Positions 36,030-48,080 of a stretch of DNA of 64,000 nt are shown piece by piece (positions within the stretch are counted from its first letter, which is position 1; each line of letters starts with the position of its first letter). The notes beneath the pieces are model-generated. The model saw only the letters and a list, made by a program, of their open reading frames with translations, had not been told where the DNA came from and did no database searches. The position numbers and the translations under genes were made by a program. Origin of the DNA: Jackrogersella multiformis (taxonomy: Eukaryota > Ascomycota > Sordariomycetes > Xylariales > Hypoxylaceae); the NCBI GenBank assembly GCA_902806575.1, contig CADCXD010000007.1, positions 1,674,001 through 1,738,000 on the forward strand, read 5' to 3'.

Positions 36030-36971
36030 ATGGCAACAACACTATTTGGTAGTATAAAAGATGCTGCAGATACCTTCAGCCGAATAGCCATAGCAATCGA
36101 GCCAGGCGGCAACGCGAGCCTGGGTCCAGTCACCAGTGACTGGAAAGGTACATCGTGGCTTTGGCCTCCGCCATTACATCAACCTTACTGTAAATTACAT
36201 TTCTTAAAAGAATGTTCTCTATACCATTTACATGAAAACGAATTCTTCAAGCGCACGATCGAAACATGCACACTTAAAGCCAAGAAATCCAGAAAGTGGC
36301 CCGTCGCGCCGACACGAGTCCAACCAGCAAGACGAGCTCGCGAGAAGAATTGGAAGGATCACTCAGGGCTATCAGTTGGCAGCCGAAATTCCAGCCCTGC
36401 ACGAGGAGATAAAAGAGATGGATTACTCACCGCACTCGAGACTTGCCACCAGCAGCTCCAGCTCCATCTGCCTTGGCCGATCTACAAGACAAAGATAGAG
36501 GAACGAATCAAGCAGGTAGCTGGTGGGCTACTTCTGAGAGACGAACAAGGGAATAGCCGTGGATCTCTATCTGACTGCTCTTTTAGCGATGGGCTATGCT
36601 TAGAGTGCCGATACTGTAGATTCAATCCCGAAGTCGTCGATTTTGGAGGTTCCGTGAGAAGGTTGGCCCCGCCGGCGCCAATGCACTTTTTCGAACCGGA
36701 TCATATGAGAAATGGCCAGGTATGCAAATTCGGGGGACTAACGTTCGCAATTTATGTATCTGGCACGCACGAGACTGTTGTCCTGCTAGGAATGGAAAGG
36801 ATTGAAGATGTGGCCAACCACGGGGCAGCAAGCCCAGCGAAAGAAGAATCAGTAAAAAAACTAGATTCGAGCAAGAACATTAAATCGAGGAAGAGAGGCC
36901 GAACGGCCAAGCCGCCTGGGCCAGATGAAGTAGCTAGTATAACACCAAGGAAGAAAAGGAAAAAGGAATGA
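36030..36971 (+). CDS. doubtful 313-aa open frame, possibly a degraded gene
   Basis: One ATG-started frame runs 942 bases. The ends look coding: the C-terminus is basic with nuclear-signal-like KSRKRGR and PRKKRKKE, and YCRFNPEVVDFGG has a folded look. In the middle, however, the other two frames read more naturally. The segment 36232-36498 in a second frame gives DELARRIGRITQGYQLAAEI, and from about 36440 to 36555 a third frame gives DLPPAAPAPSALADLQDKD. This pattern suggests indels in an older gene, or an unresolved intron structure. No family recognised. Confidence 0.35.
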   Translation: MATTLFGSIKDAADTFSRIAIAIEPGGNASLGPVTSDWKGTSWLWPPPLHQPYCKLHFLKECSLYHLHENEFFKRTIETCTLKAKKSRKWPVAPTRVQPARRAREKNWKDHSGLSVGSRNSSPARGDKRDGLLTALETCHQQLQLHLPWPIYKTKIEERIKQVAGGLLLRDEQGNSRGSLSDCSFSDGLCLECRYCRFNPEVVDFGGSVRRLAPPAPMHFFEPDHMRNGQVCKFGGLTFAIYVSGTHETVVLLGMERIEDVANHGAASPAKEESVKKLDSSKNIKSRKRGRTAKPPGPDEVASITPRKKRKKE

Positions 36972-38012
36972 TGTTGTTCGCTAATGGACATATCGCAATC
37001 TTGCCACCATTAATAGTGCCTTGGAATCCCATGAATGCCAGTAGTTAGATACCTTCACCTACTATTATGTTGCTATTCGTATACGGTATTATGTATTGAT
37101 GTTATGAGTCATGATTTAGGTCGGCGATATCGAAATTCTTTGCTCGGGGGGGGGGATGGACCGTAGAGTTTGGAGAGAAAGCTGGCTGAGAAAAGGGGGT
37201 GGAGCTAAAAATGGAACATGAATTTTACGCAAACTAGAAACAAGGGTTAGACTGACGTCGAGCATAGTAGCAGGTACATCGTACGTGATCTATCATAGTG
37301 AGACAAGAGAGAAGAAATTTTAGAGGAAAGAGAAAAGGAAAGGGAGAGAGGGAAAAAAGAGATGGAGGCTTTTTTAACCATGACATGGAGTGAAATACGA
37401 GATCGGACACGCCAATTGGTGTCAAATAGGCTGTGGAGGTGGATGTTGAAAGGACGGTGCGCCATCTTGGCATCTACATGGGATATAAGCGACCTTCCTT
37501 CTTGACCGATTGTGTGATTTTTTGTTTGTTTACGAGATCTCGGCTTCTAGTGGTTTAAAGTCGAAGTCCGATAATGTTACATCGCAAAGCGCCGGGATAG
37601 TGGTAAACCTAATAAGGAGGACATAAGGTCGGTCCAAGGTCCAAGGTCCAAGGTCCATGGTCCATGGTCCATGGTCCATGGTCCATGGTCCAAGGATCGT
37701 TTGCGTGCGATGGCGTGCGACCGCCAAGCATCCACAAGACATCAAGAAAACTCAACTCCTTGCTTATTACTTATACGTAATGACCACATGCGCAGTCGTG
37801 CAGTCTCCTGATCCCAAATCCTACAATTTCCAAGAGGCTCTAGAACCTAATATGAAAATTGTACCACTTGCTTGCGTTGGCGCCAATGACATGCGTAACG
37901 CACCATCATCACTAAGTTAAAAAGGAGACATATTCCATCCCGAATTCTTCTGATAGTGAACAAATTTCTTTATTCTGTTTTTCGGGCTATTTTATCAGGA
38001 ATTGGAGACAAG
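36972..38012. other. intergenic region with a heptamer repeat
   Basis: No supported gene. A run of eight G near 37147, a purine-rich stretch at 37310-37370 and the heptamer array at 37631-37693 are the main features. The last part is the promoter and leader of the permease gene. Confidence 0.55.
37631..37693 (+). repeat. GGTCCAA/GGTCCAT heptamer array
   Basis: Nine tandem heptamers: three end in A, five in T, one in A. The T-type units create overlapping CCATGG palindromes. Confidence 0.92.
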
Positions 38013-39729
38013 ATGGCACCAGCAGAGGTGGCGAAGGATTCCGACCCCGAGGACTCGCGAGAATTAACTATTCCTATTGATGAAGAGTATGCCTCCTCGA
38101 CCAATGATGGAATTCAACAGTTTGCCTACTCTGACTCGCGAAAGATTGGTGTCACCGGAGCTGTGTTCTTGATTCTGAACAAAATGATCGGAACCGGAAG
38201 TAAGTAGTTGAAAGCCCCTGAATGGACTAGGTCCTGACTAGCAACTTCTAGTTTTCTCAACCCCTTCGGCCATATTCGCAGCAACGGGCTCCGTAGGCGT
38301 ATCTATCATACTATGGATAGTTGGTGGTGTCTTGACCTTCTGCGGTCTGAGTGTGTTTCTCGAGTTCGGCTTAGCTATTCCGCTGTCCGGTGGCGAGAAG
38401 AACTACCTTGAAAGGGTCTACCGTCACCCGCGCTACTTGGCTTCGTGTGTTTTGGCATCTCAGATGATTTTGCTAGGTTTCTCGTCCGGGAACTCCCTCG
38501 CTTTCGGCCGGTACGTCTTAGCTGCCTCCGGAAGCAAAGAAGGAGATGGTTGGACGGCCCGCGGAATCGCCATCGCGTGTATCACCTTTGCTGTCGGACT
38601 TCATGCGACTCTTCCCAAATGGGGCCTGAGGCTGGTAAATATTTTAGGGGTGTTCAAAGTTGTCATCCTCGTCTTCATCGTCTTTTCGGGATTCGCTGCC
38701 ATCTCTGGCCGACTTCTCGTTCCACCACCCGGTAACTTCCACAACGCATTCGCTATCGAGGTGACCGAAAATTACGGTGGCCGGGGCGCATATGGATATG
38801 CGACGGCATTGTTGCAGATCATATACAGTTACAAGGGTTGGGAGAACGCCAACTACGTGCTCGGGGAGTTGAAGAACCCGCGCAAGACGCTTTCGATTGC
38901 TGCACCGATCGCCATTGGTGGTGTCACTATTCTGTACGTCTTGGCCAACGTAGCCTACTTCGCCGCGATAAGCAAGGACGACCTCGCCACGTCCGAAGTC
39001 CTGGTCGCAGGTCTATTTTTCCGCAACGTGTTTGGCGACAGCGCCGCCGCACGAGCCCTTCCTGCATTTGTCGCGCTCAGCAACCTGGGCAACGTCTTGG
39101 CTGTGAGTTTTGCGCATTCTCGGCTCAACCAAGAATTTGGAAAGGAGGCTCTCCTGCCTTATGGGAAATTCTGGGCATCCATCAAGCCTTTTAATGCACC
39201 GGCTGCCGCTGTAAGTATCTGGGCGCACGCACGTAATCTCTCTCTTTGATACCTATTAATAACTGATGATTCGGCATAGCTCTTCCTCCACTGGCTTGTC
39301 ACAGTGATCGTCCTCGTCGCTCCTCCCGCGGGTCCTGCATATAACTTTATCGTTAATCTGTACACCTATCCTGGAGCCTGGATCAACGCCTTCGTCGCTG
39401 CTGGTCTCGTATATCTCCAATATAAAAAGTCGGAAAACTGGTCGTCGCCTTGGCACACGTACCTGCCTATTAGCGTACTGTATCTACTAGCCAATGTTTT
39501 CCTCGCTCTTGTTCCGTTCATCCCACCGAACGGAGACTGGAATGCAGAAGGATACCCCTATTTCGTGTTTCCGGTTGTCGGAGTTGGCGTGTTGATCCTT
39601 GGTGGTGTCTACTGGGCGTGTTGGTCTAAAGTATGGCCGGCTATTGGTGGATATAGAATTGAAGCCCACAGGATAGTTGAGGATGACGGCAAAGAGGTGG
39701 TTCGGTATAAGAAGATCAAGACGAGGTAA
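38013..39729 (+). CDS. amino-acid permease, MUP1-like (methionine permease type)
   Basis: Exons 38013-38199, 38252-39210 and 39280-39729 (introns 52 and 69 nt) give 531 aa. The frame is open upstream to a GTG; the first ATG is at 38013. A 45-residue acidic cytosolic tail precedes a first membrane segment with IGVTGAVFLILNKMIGTGIF, the substrate-backbone GxG bend of APC-superfamily carriers, completed across the first splice. About a dozen hydrophobic segments follow. GWENANYVLGELKNPRKT is a conserved inner loop of this family. The resemblance is to fungal LAT-like permeases such as yeast Mup1 and Mup3 rather than to Gap1-type carriers. It probably imports amino acids through the plasma membrane; methionine is inferred, not shown. 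Confidence 0.88.
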
Positions 39730-41182
39730 CTGTCATGATGCGGGAAAATTTATGAAAGAGCGCCATCTATAATTATATCCTAGCTTAGACAATTAGTTTC
39801 ATATAACTAAGTATTTAGAATAAAATCCATTAATTATCCCGGCGTCTTTTTAATCCTTTTATTGCCCTTTTTTTTCAAAAGGTTCAGCAAAAGGGGTTAC
39901 TATAGTTCATTGATAATACTGCCGACGATATTTAGTATTAAAATAATACACTTTTTTATTTCGTAAAGTTCTTAAGTATTGGTTCCGGATAAGAGGTTCC
40001 CCGCCGTTTAGACAATTGATTCTCTTACGGATAATAATTTAACCTACCTACCTAGGTACCTTAGGTACCTAGGTAGGGTTATGTCCGTGTTACACAGCTG
40101 GCGGGGAAGTTGCATCTCGATTAATCATATGGATGGTGCAATGTGACTGGCAGCTGACCGGTAGGGTTAAGGTACAAGGTACAAGGTACAGTGGTACTCA
40201 AGTAAGCCAGCCCACTGTACCTCCAGGGCTGGCTCGCTACCATCGGATTTTTCTCTCCGCAACCTTTCTCACCAACTCCAGGGCTGGAATTAGATTCGCT
40301 CGCCTTTTTACTCCCCATCTACTCTGCCTTAGGTATCCATATACCACCTACCGTACATATAGGTAAGGTAGACTTTAGAAAAGCCGGTCACCGGACAAAC
40401 TGTTTTATTTCTAACCTACACTATAGGTACCTAGGTAATTCAATAATTCCAAAAAAAGGAAAGAAAAAAGAAAAGTCTTCTCTTCTCTTCGTCCACTTGT
40501 CACTTTGGACGTTTGAGACATTTGAGACATTCGAAGCAACCTCGTCAGTTCGGTTCTCCATCTTCCAACAATTTAATCATTTTAACCTACCTAACCGTAG
40601 TTACCTACCTGACCGTAGCTTAACAAGTTCGTTCCGGACTCTTTCGGGTTATGGCGCCATCGATTTTCGGCTAGATTACTTCCTCAGTATTCACAATTCG
40701 TGTGATTGGTTGCAGATCTCCGTCACACTACCCGCCAAAAGGTGCGGTACCTAGATAGGTATCAAGTCTATTATTCGGGGTACGGCCCGGTGCGTGCCTC
40801 TCTGCCGCTCTCTGCCGCTCTCTGCCGCTCTCTGCCGCCCTCTACCTAGGTCGTGTCTCTGCGCCTTCGGCCAATTATTCTACGGTGTTCCACGGCGCCT
40901 CTAGTGCGGAGAAGAGCTGAAGCTGCATATCTCCTTCATGCTTTACTTGGGCCAAACAGAATCAGATCAATCCAATTCTTCCGTTTAGGTACTTGTTCGT
41001 TTCTTTTTCTTTCTCAATCGCAGGCCCTGGACTCCTCTCCCTCGGATTCGAGTCCTCGAACGTCTAATCGGCGATTGGTACCTACCTACCTAGGTAGGCA
41101 TTTAAACAACCATCATCCATTACTTGCAACTTGGTTATACACCCGTAGTGATATCCCATGACCATTCAATTTTCGGACCGAG
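39730..41182. other. intergenic region with repeats
   Basis: No supported gene. Contains CCTAGG palindromes at 40050-40075, 40425 and 40850, a short GGTACAA repeat near 40170, and the decamer array below. Confidence 0.55.
40801..40840 (+). repeat. TCTGCCGCTC decamer array
   Basis: Four tandem decamers, the last with one change, about 340 bases upstream of the next ATG. Confidence 0.9.
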
Positions 41183-43015
41183 ATGGCTGAGGAAACGCCA
41201 CCGGACGACCACGGGAGTCCTGTCGGCAAGCTCAACAATGCCATTTCTGACTTCGCTTCTACTTATGTCAAGACGGAATTGCACCAACTGACTCGCGAGA
41301 GAGATGATGCTTTGGCGCGCAGTCATGTCCCCAAGCTGAGAGCTCTCCTTAGAGAGATCGACAAGGAACGCCAGGCTTTTGAGCAGGATAAGGAGAGACT
41401 AATCCGAGGGTTGCGTACCAAGTTAGAGCTACTTGAGGTAGACGCCGAGATTATTGAAGCTACAATCGCCGAACTCAACCCAGTAGCCCCTAAGTACTTG
41501 AACATCATTCCAAGTGCCTCCACGTTGACTATACGTCCCCCAACACCGTACATGTCGCCGGTTCGCGACAATTATTTCAGCACTGTTCTTGGAGCCGATA
41601 TCTTAGCTGGTACCCCTCCGTTGGCCCCGAAAATTATTGACCAAGGAACTGCCAATCCAATTAAGGAACCTAAGGGACGAGATCTAAGTCCGATGAACAT
41701 CAACGTATCGCCTAGCACAGGTCCCAACGTTGACCACCAAATACAGACCCAGATCTTATCTGAAACTTCTGGAGCTAATCAAACCCCCAAGCGGGCCGGC
41801 ACGGATGGGGATATCAACGCAAGCGCGAAGAGACGAAGAGTAGATAGCGGAAAGGTAAGAATTCGTGTTACCTCTTCTAGGATTCGCCACACGATTAATT
41901 AACGTGCCGGCAGTCTTCAAGCCGTGCTCACTCAGACATCTTCCGTAAAATTGCGTTTCCAAACCTGGAAACCGGGGAGCGTATTTTCCGTCACTTGACC
42001 CGTCCAGGTTTCTTCGTCATTCGATGCAACCGACCTAACTGTCAGACGGGGTTCTTCACAGATCCGCCCCTAGCATATAACAGAGCCTTGAAGCACTTCC
42101 AAAACCATGGCGAGACAGGATTGGACGGCGAGGAACTAACAAACGATTACATTTTCGAAAACTTCGCGTGCGAAAGTGAGTTATTCATATTTGGTCATCT
42201 ATAAGTGCATGAACTAAGTAAATATCCAGTCGAGGGTTCTAGTATGGTTAGTAAGTATTGGATTAAGGAACACCTTGGCCCATCGCCGCATACCTGTGAG
42301 TATATATTTATTAGTCGCACCCCAGAGAAGACCTTCGTCGCTTTCGATGACTTCGAATAAGGGCGACTATTAACATTGTTAGTTGCTCCCGGAAAGTCAA
42401 GATCGAGAACAGCTCCGGCGGATTCCAAGGATGTGCAAAAACAAGAAGAGGACGACAATAACTACACATCGTCTAGCAAACCTCAAAACCCTATAGTTGC
42501 CAATGAGTCAGACGAAGAAGATGAAGAGGTTGAGAAGCCGCGCCGCACGCCCCGAATCGTGGCGCGTCCGGATTACGCAGAATTAGTTGCGAACAAAGAC
42601 CCTTGGAATCTCTCAGATGCCGACAGCGAGGTGGACCACACTCTAGAGCCCGAATTTAGTGACGTCTTTTCTAACGTAAGGCAGCTACGAAAGCTTGCCA
42701 AGGGAGTTCGCAAGTCGTCAGGGTCTAGTGTCAGCAGATCACGAAGTACCTCGAAGACATCGACGCCTGGTCCTTCAATAGCGAGAGCGAAGACAGCGCT
42801 ACCGAGTAAGTGCGTCAGCGTCTAATCCCCTACAAATGAATGTCATCTAATACGTCCTAGGCCATTTGGCTACACGTCGGAGCAATGGCCAAGACGGGCC
42901 GCACCTAGCTAGAGGCAATCGGCGCCGCCTAAATAGCCCGCGTGTTGCGCTCATTAACGGCCATATCCTAAAGATAACCTTTAAGCCTACATATCTAGGC
43001 CGCAGAACGAAATGA
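41183..43015 (+). CDS. five-exon protein with a possible Cys2-His2 site, function unknown
   Basis: Exons 41183-41854, 41914-42175, 42230-42295, 42383-42805 and 42861-43015 join in frame to 525 aa; introns are 54-87 nt. Residues 20-100 are charged and helical, probably a coiled coil (LTRERDDALARSHVPKLRAL, EIDKERQAFEQDKERL). A linker with PPTPYMSP and a basic ASAKRRRVDS signal follows. Residues 225-330 form the best conserved-looking part: GERIFRHLTRPGFFVIRCN, then CNRPNCQTGFF and HFQNHGE, giving C-x4-C and H-x3-H pairs that could bind zinc. It continues SSMVSKYWIKEHLG. The C-terminal third is acidic, then basic and Ser-rich, ending in an Arg-rich tail. A nuclear protein is inferred. I do not recognise a named family. 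Confidence 0.75.
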
Positions 43016-43559
43016 CAATTGTTGATATCCTTTTTTACGTTTGTTTTGCATTTTAAAGCGATGATATTTTACGAATGAGTTATACCCATGCCGAGACCCC
43101 TGGAGGCAGGAGGACAATGTTACATATTTCCACAACGTTGAATTAGCATCATACTCTACACTAGTTCTTACATAACCTAGAGAGCGTACCTACGAAAGGC
43201 ACCAAGACGGGTTAGTAGGCACAAATAATACCATATGAATTTTGAGCCGTCACTGCCATTACTCAGGGTGGTAATGTGCGCTATCCAATTTGAAACTCCG
43301 TAGTATGTGCTAACTTCTAGTACGTATACTTTGACGATCCTCTCAATATTTCTCCCGAGTCCCCCCTTTCACTCCTAGGATCTCCCCTATATATGCTGAT
43401 ATCTAGTGCGCCCCTTACACGTTTCTTACATGCCGCCAAGTATGATCCGGATGTCAAATCACACCTAAGATATATAATATAGATAGGTAGGTTATATAGT
43501 TTTCCCAACGGATCTCGCCAATACATAACCTAGTCGTCACCCTGATCGAAAGTATCACA
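43016..43559. other. intergenic between convergent genes
   Basis: Holds 3' ends of two convergent genes; no further feature seen. Confidence 0.6.
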
Positions 43560-45889
43560 TCACAGCTTGGAGCGCCCGCCCTTGAGGGCATCCCAGTCTT
43601 GCTGGGTGAAGGGCACGTAGGCGTCGCCCTTGGCGTATTCGGAGACCCAGAAGATGGGGTCGGGACCCGTCTGGGCCGGATCGACGCCGGAGCGCTTGAG
43701 CGGGACCTTGTCCTGCTTGTTGTTGTGGGTGGCGGAGCGCGCGGCGATGCGGCGGATGAAGATGGGGACGGCGTACTTGGGGAGGTACGCACGAGCGTGT
43801 CTGTTTTTAGATATGTAAGCAAGAGGTGCATGAGGCTAGCGAGTATCTGGTGAGATAAACGACAGGGGAAAGGGAGGTGTGTATATGAGAAGGATTCGCG
43901 TTCGTTAAGATTGGTGGCATGTCCTTTGCTTGTTGAGGGACGGAGGCGGCGAGGAAAGACGGGATGACAGCGCATGCGTACATATATGATGAGATGATAT
44001 GGATAGTCTGAATAAAACTGGAATGGGTGATATGGGATATGGGTGGAAAGGGGAACAACGCACTTCAACAAATCACTATAATCAAAGTTCTTAACAGCCG
44101 GATCGATAAAGATCGCCGCCATACCAGCTTTGCCGTCATGGTTCGGTAGTGACACACCGTACACAGTTGCCTCGCCCACCCCCGGGTACCGCCCCAGTAC
44201 CTCGGACACCTCGGCCGTCGACACGTTCTCGCCTTTCCACCTGAACGTGTCGCCCAGCCTGTCCAGGAAATACCAGCGGCCGTCGTCGTCGCGCCGCAGC
44301 GCGTCGCCGGTCCGGTAGTAGCAGTCGCCCTTGCGGAACACGTCGCGCACGTACTTCTTAGACGTGGCTTCTTCGTTCCGGTAGTACCCCGGGAAGCCGG
44401 GCGTGATGGTGGGCGGCTGCGTGACGAGGATCTCGCCGCCGACGGAATACGGCACGCGTCGCGCGAAGCCCGTCTTGGGATCCCGCGCGATGTCGCCCGT
44501 GTCTACGTCGACCTCGACCGGTATAAAGACGTTGTGGAAGCGCCACCGTTGTAAGTAGCCGTGGTGCCCGACGGCGTGGGCGCGGAAATCGCCGCGCGCC
44601 GGGTTGTCCAGGGGCATGATGCCTTCGGTCGAGTTGAAGAACTCGTGGATGGTCTCGATCCCGAAACGGTCTCGGAACGCCTTCCACACGTCCGGGCGCA
44701 GGCCGTTGCCGTAGATGGAGTGCACGTCGTGGTCTTTGTCGCGGGGGGAGGGAGGCGCCGCTAGGAGGTATCGGAGGGTCTCGCCGACGTAGACGAACCA
44801 CGTGGCGCGGCTGTCCCTGATATCGTCCCAGAAGCCCGAGGCGCTGAACTTGAGCGCGATGCATAGCGTCTGGCCCGTCAGCAGCTGCGTCATGCCGCTG
44901 ATGCCTCCCGTGCCGTGGTACAGCGGCATGCAGTCGTAGTAACGCTGGTTCTCACCCGTGACATACGAAGACCCGCATTCTTTGCCGGCCCCGTGCCCGA
45001 AGCCGGCTGCGATTGGAAGGGGGCAGGCCTTGGGCATACCCGTCGTGCCGCTAGTGTAGAATAGGCCGAATGCAGAGCTAGGCCGGACGTTGTCATCGCG
45101 CAGGTGATCGGGCGCTCGTTCACCTTTTGTGGCGTTGATTTCGTGTCGGACGTCGGCTAGCTTGATAATGCACACGCCCTGCGCTGTTAATCCATCCCCG
45201 ACGGCGTCGAGACGCTCTAGTAGCTGGGGTGCGCCATCGGCGAGGACAAGCTTCACCTCGGCGATGCCTAGACAGTGCAGCAGGGCCTGCTTGGTTAGAT
45301 TGTGGTTGATGAGGGCAGGGGCAGCGCCGATAGCTAATAGACCCATCCAGGCGAAGACGAATTCCGGGCTGTTGGCCATGAACAAGGCGACGAGATCGCC
45401 CGGCTTGACGCCGCCATCGCCGGTGAACCACTGCGCGTATTGGTTCACGCGGTAGTATGTCTCGGCGTACGTATAGCTGCCCTGACGCGACCAGATACAT
45501 TCCTTGCTGGGCTGAGACTGGGCGTGCTTCTCGAAGAAGTAGTACGGCGAGAGGCGCTTTTCTTGGACTACATGATTGGCAACGGTGAGATCAAGACGGC
45601 ACAGGAGGTTGTGTGCCGGGAATAGTTTCACTCACTTGCTTTCTGGAGCTGCTTAGCAACCTTGTTTTTCGAGCGGATGGAATGCCAATCCTGTCGCAGG
45701 CTATATTTCCCGTCGAGGTACGTAAGACCGGCCGCCGTAGCAGCTATCGATGCTGCTGCTGTGCTGACATGTCAGCCACGCCATGCCGTGTTGTGGAGAT
45801 GAAGGACGAGAAAGCAACAATGTCTCGGATCCCAACCGAGAGCCACGTCGCTTACGGGGGAGGGTCGGAAGCTCACCGATTGCTGCCAT
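43560..45889 (-). CDS. very-long-chain acyl-CoA synthetase / FATP-type, peroxisomal
   Basis: Four exons: 45889-45877, 45758-45636, 45567-44064 and 43800-43560, 626 aa. The first exon has only 13 nt and is inferred from ATG GCA GCA ATC G before a GTGAGC donor; it completes an Ala-rich N-terminus leading into YLDGKYSLRQDWHSIRSKNK. The last intron is long (263 nt). The ANL-superfamily motifs are intact: YTSGTTGMPKA (216-226), YRTGD (463-467) and DRLGDTFRWKGENVSTAEV (481-499), the last being the FATP/VLACS signature. The protein ends in SKL, a classical type 1 peroxisomal targeting signal. It should activate very long or branched fatty acids to CoA esters for peroxisomal oxidation. GC content is clearly higher than that of its neighbours. 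Confidence 0.92.
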
Positions 45890-47113
45890 CCTCCTCTCGA
45901 AAACCTGTGTCTCACTCACTAAAGGAAAGAAAAGGAAAAGGAAAAGCCTGGGCGGAGTATACTAAGCTTCAAGTCTACTAACACAGAAAATACGACGAAA
46001 AGAACTCAAAGTTGCATTCCAGGTCAAATCTTTCTCGCTGCCAGATAACCAACACCTGGATGCTAATAGAGGCATCTTAAGACAGCTCAAGGGTAAAGAC
46101 AAAAAGCAAAATAGCAGGATGCGCCAACAGTACAGCCGAAGGGTGACCTCGGGATCTCAGCTTTCTTGGTCTAGTGGATGGGGATCAATAAGACGGCAGT
46201 TTATGGGGGACAGGGGTCGTCGAAGAAATCAACAGTCTAGAGCAGAGAGCTAGAAGTCTTCCAAGGTTCCAGTGCTCCAAGGTTCCAAGGTTCCAAACAG
46301 TCTAAGAGTCTTGCATACCTAGTAGAGGTTGAGGTTTATTAGGGGACCTAGTCAAAGGGCCGTGGGGGCTTAGAAAGAAAATCCTCCATCGACCTCCAGG
46401 GCTAGCAGCCTACCAGGTAGGTACCTACGCTAACTTACCCCGAACTGCCCGACCTACATACGCCCATGCCTTTCTTAGCCATGTTCCAATATTATTATTA
46501 GCCGCTGGAGATTCGCCCCGCAATTTCCGGGTGTGTTGGTCGGCAGTATAGAGAATTACTACGCACAACTTGGAATAGCCCTTCACTATTATCAGTTTGA
46601 ACTTCGAAGTAGGTAGCTATAGTTTTTTGTACAGTGGGCCTCATTATAAAGTCCCATGTCTCTTCTCCTTCTCATAGACCATATTAATCTGACCAACTAC
46701 TTAAGAAATCTTATTATAGGCTGTTCAGAGCCTCAGAGATGGCAACGTAATTGCGTACTAAATCTGTAGTAGGCTAGTAAGAGAAACAAGACTATTAAAT
46801 CCGATTAAATCAACATAACGGCGAGCACAATTGTAGCTAGATATCACCTCTATTATCATCGTAACGAAGAAGAGTATTGACATTTATAACGTAATATTAC
46901 GAGACATTTAGGTAGTACTGGTATCTTACCCCTTCTTTCTTTCCGGTCTAAACCAAGATCTACCGGGTTCAAGTAATCGGTGTTAAGAGGGTCAGATCTA
47001 TAGGTTCAAACACAAACACCATGACAAATGTAAGCGACAATTTCTTTCTAGAATGAATCGTCACCAATCATAGTGAGAGAATGTCAAGTCAATTTGACAT
47101 GCGTAACCTTATA
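45890..47113. other. intergenic region
   Basis: About 1.2 kb without a supported gene. A short CCAAGGTTCC repeat lies near 46260-46297. Confidence 0.55.
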
Positions 47114-48080
47114 TCATTTATCTTCTTCGATTTCTGCTCCATCTGGTGGTGTGAATGGCGTTTCCTGCGCTTTCCAGGCCTGCTTTACATATCTAGAGGA
47201 GTCAGTTAGAAACGTCGACTTTCAGTCAAGCTTGAATGTGAGTTGTGGATACAGGAACGGCAACTGACTTTGTATGACTTCCCCTTGCCGCAAGCTCTCC
47301 TTTGGCATTTTTGAACGTGATGGAGGTGTAGGCTAGTGTCTTGCCCACTGTACTGCATGTGAGTGTTTCCCTTCGAGTCTAAGTAGGGGGAAGTGCTTAC
47401 TCTTGTCACATACCGCGGTGGCGCTAATCTTATCGCCAACCTTACCGCCGCCGTTCAGGTACGTGACTAAAACCAGTCAGTGTTGTCTCAAGTCTGGCAA
47501 GCCGATTGATCGGCTCTTAGTAAGACTTCGGGTATAGTTTGAGGCTCACCATTTAAGTCTGTTGATACGCCCGTAGCATAGAGTCCCATTGATGCAACTG
47601 CTAACGAGCCTCCCAGATCGACCATGCTAGCGATTGTGCCTCCATGTATGATCTTCAGGCGGTTCTATGACTTGATAGATGAGTATGACACGAGCTAATG
47701 TTGAGTTTAAGGTAAGACGTCTCACCGTGTGATCCTTGGTGATATCCAACTCGAAGTCAACCTTGCCGGCGACAGCATTGGTAACTCTGAGCTAGGATTG
47801 TCAACACAAACTAGGAAATGTTAACGGCTGGATATGTAATATTGACTTACATGTGGTCCTAGAAGCCTAGATGAGGATGATTATTAAATGTCTAAGAATG
47901 TATGTAACAGGGTAATAGAGTAATAGAGCAATAAATGAACTCACCTCGGCTCTAAGCCGGACTCGACCATGAAAGATTTTAGGACCTGCCAATACAAATA
48001 TTGGACATTGATTCTTCAATGAAGGATTGGGTTGTACTAACTGATCTAACAAATCTAAGTGGGGGTAGTTTCTGTGCCAT
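47114..48080 (-). CDS. acyl-CoA thioesterase, hotdog fold (4HBT/ACOT13-like); start unresolved
   Basis: Exons from the 3' end: 47192-47114, 47347-47269, 47466-47401, 47664-47550, 47791-47726, and an upstream exon ending at 47945. The intron sizes are 53-153 nt and all joins are in frame. The core is the hotdog thioesterase pattern: VDFELDITKDHTNRLKIIHG, then GGTIASMVDLGGSLAVASMG, STDLNVTYLNGGGKVGD and GKTLAYTSITF. The HGG and the following D are the usual catalytic region. The protein ends KYVKQAWKAQETPF...EEDK. The first exon reads YPHLDLLDQLVQPN and CPIFVLAGPKIFHGRVRLRA in the right frame, but no ATG lies in that frame; the nearby ATG at 48080 is in another. A missed 5' exon or a frameshift would explain this. 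It likely hydrolyses acyl-CoA. Confidence 0.78.

Noticed and set aside
37140..37470. Pyrimidine-rich minus-strand frames of 72-79 codons
   Set aside because: Low-complexity Phe/Ser/Leu translations of a purine-rich stretch, without motifs.
44358..44864. 168-codon frame on the minus strand, rich in Arg and Pro
   Set aside because: Shadow of the GC-rich acyl-CoA synthetase exon in another frame.
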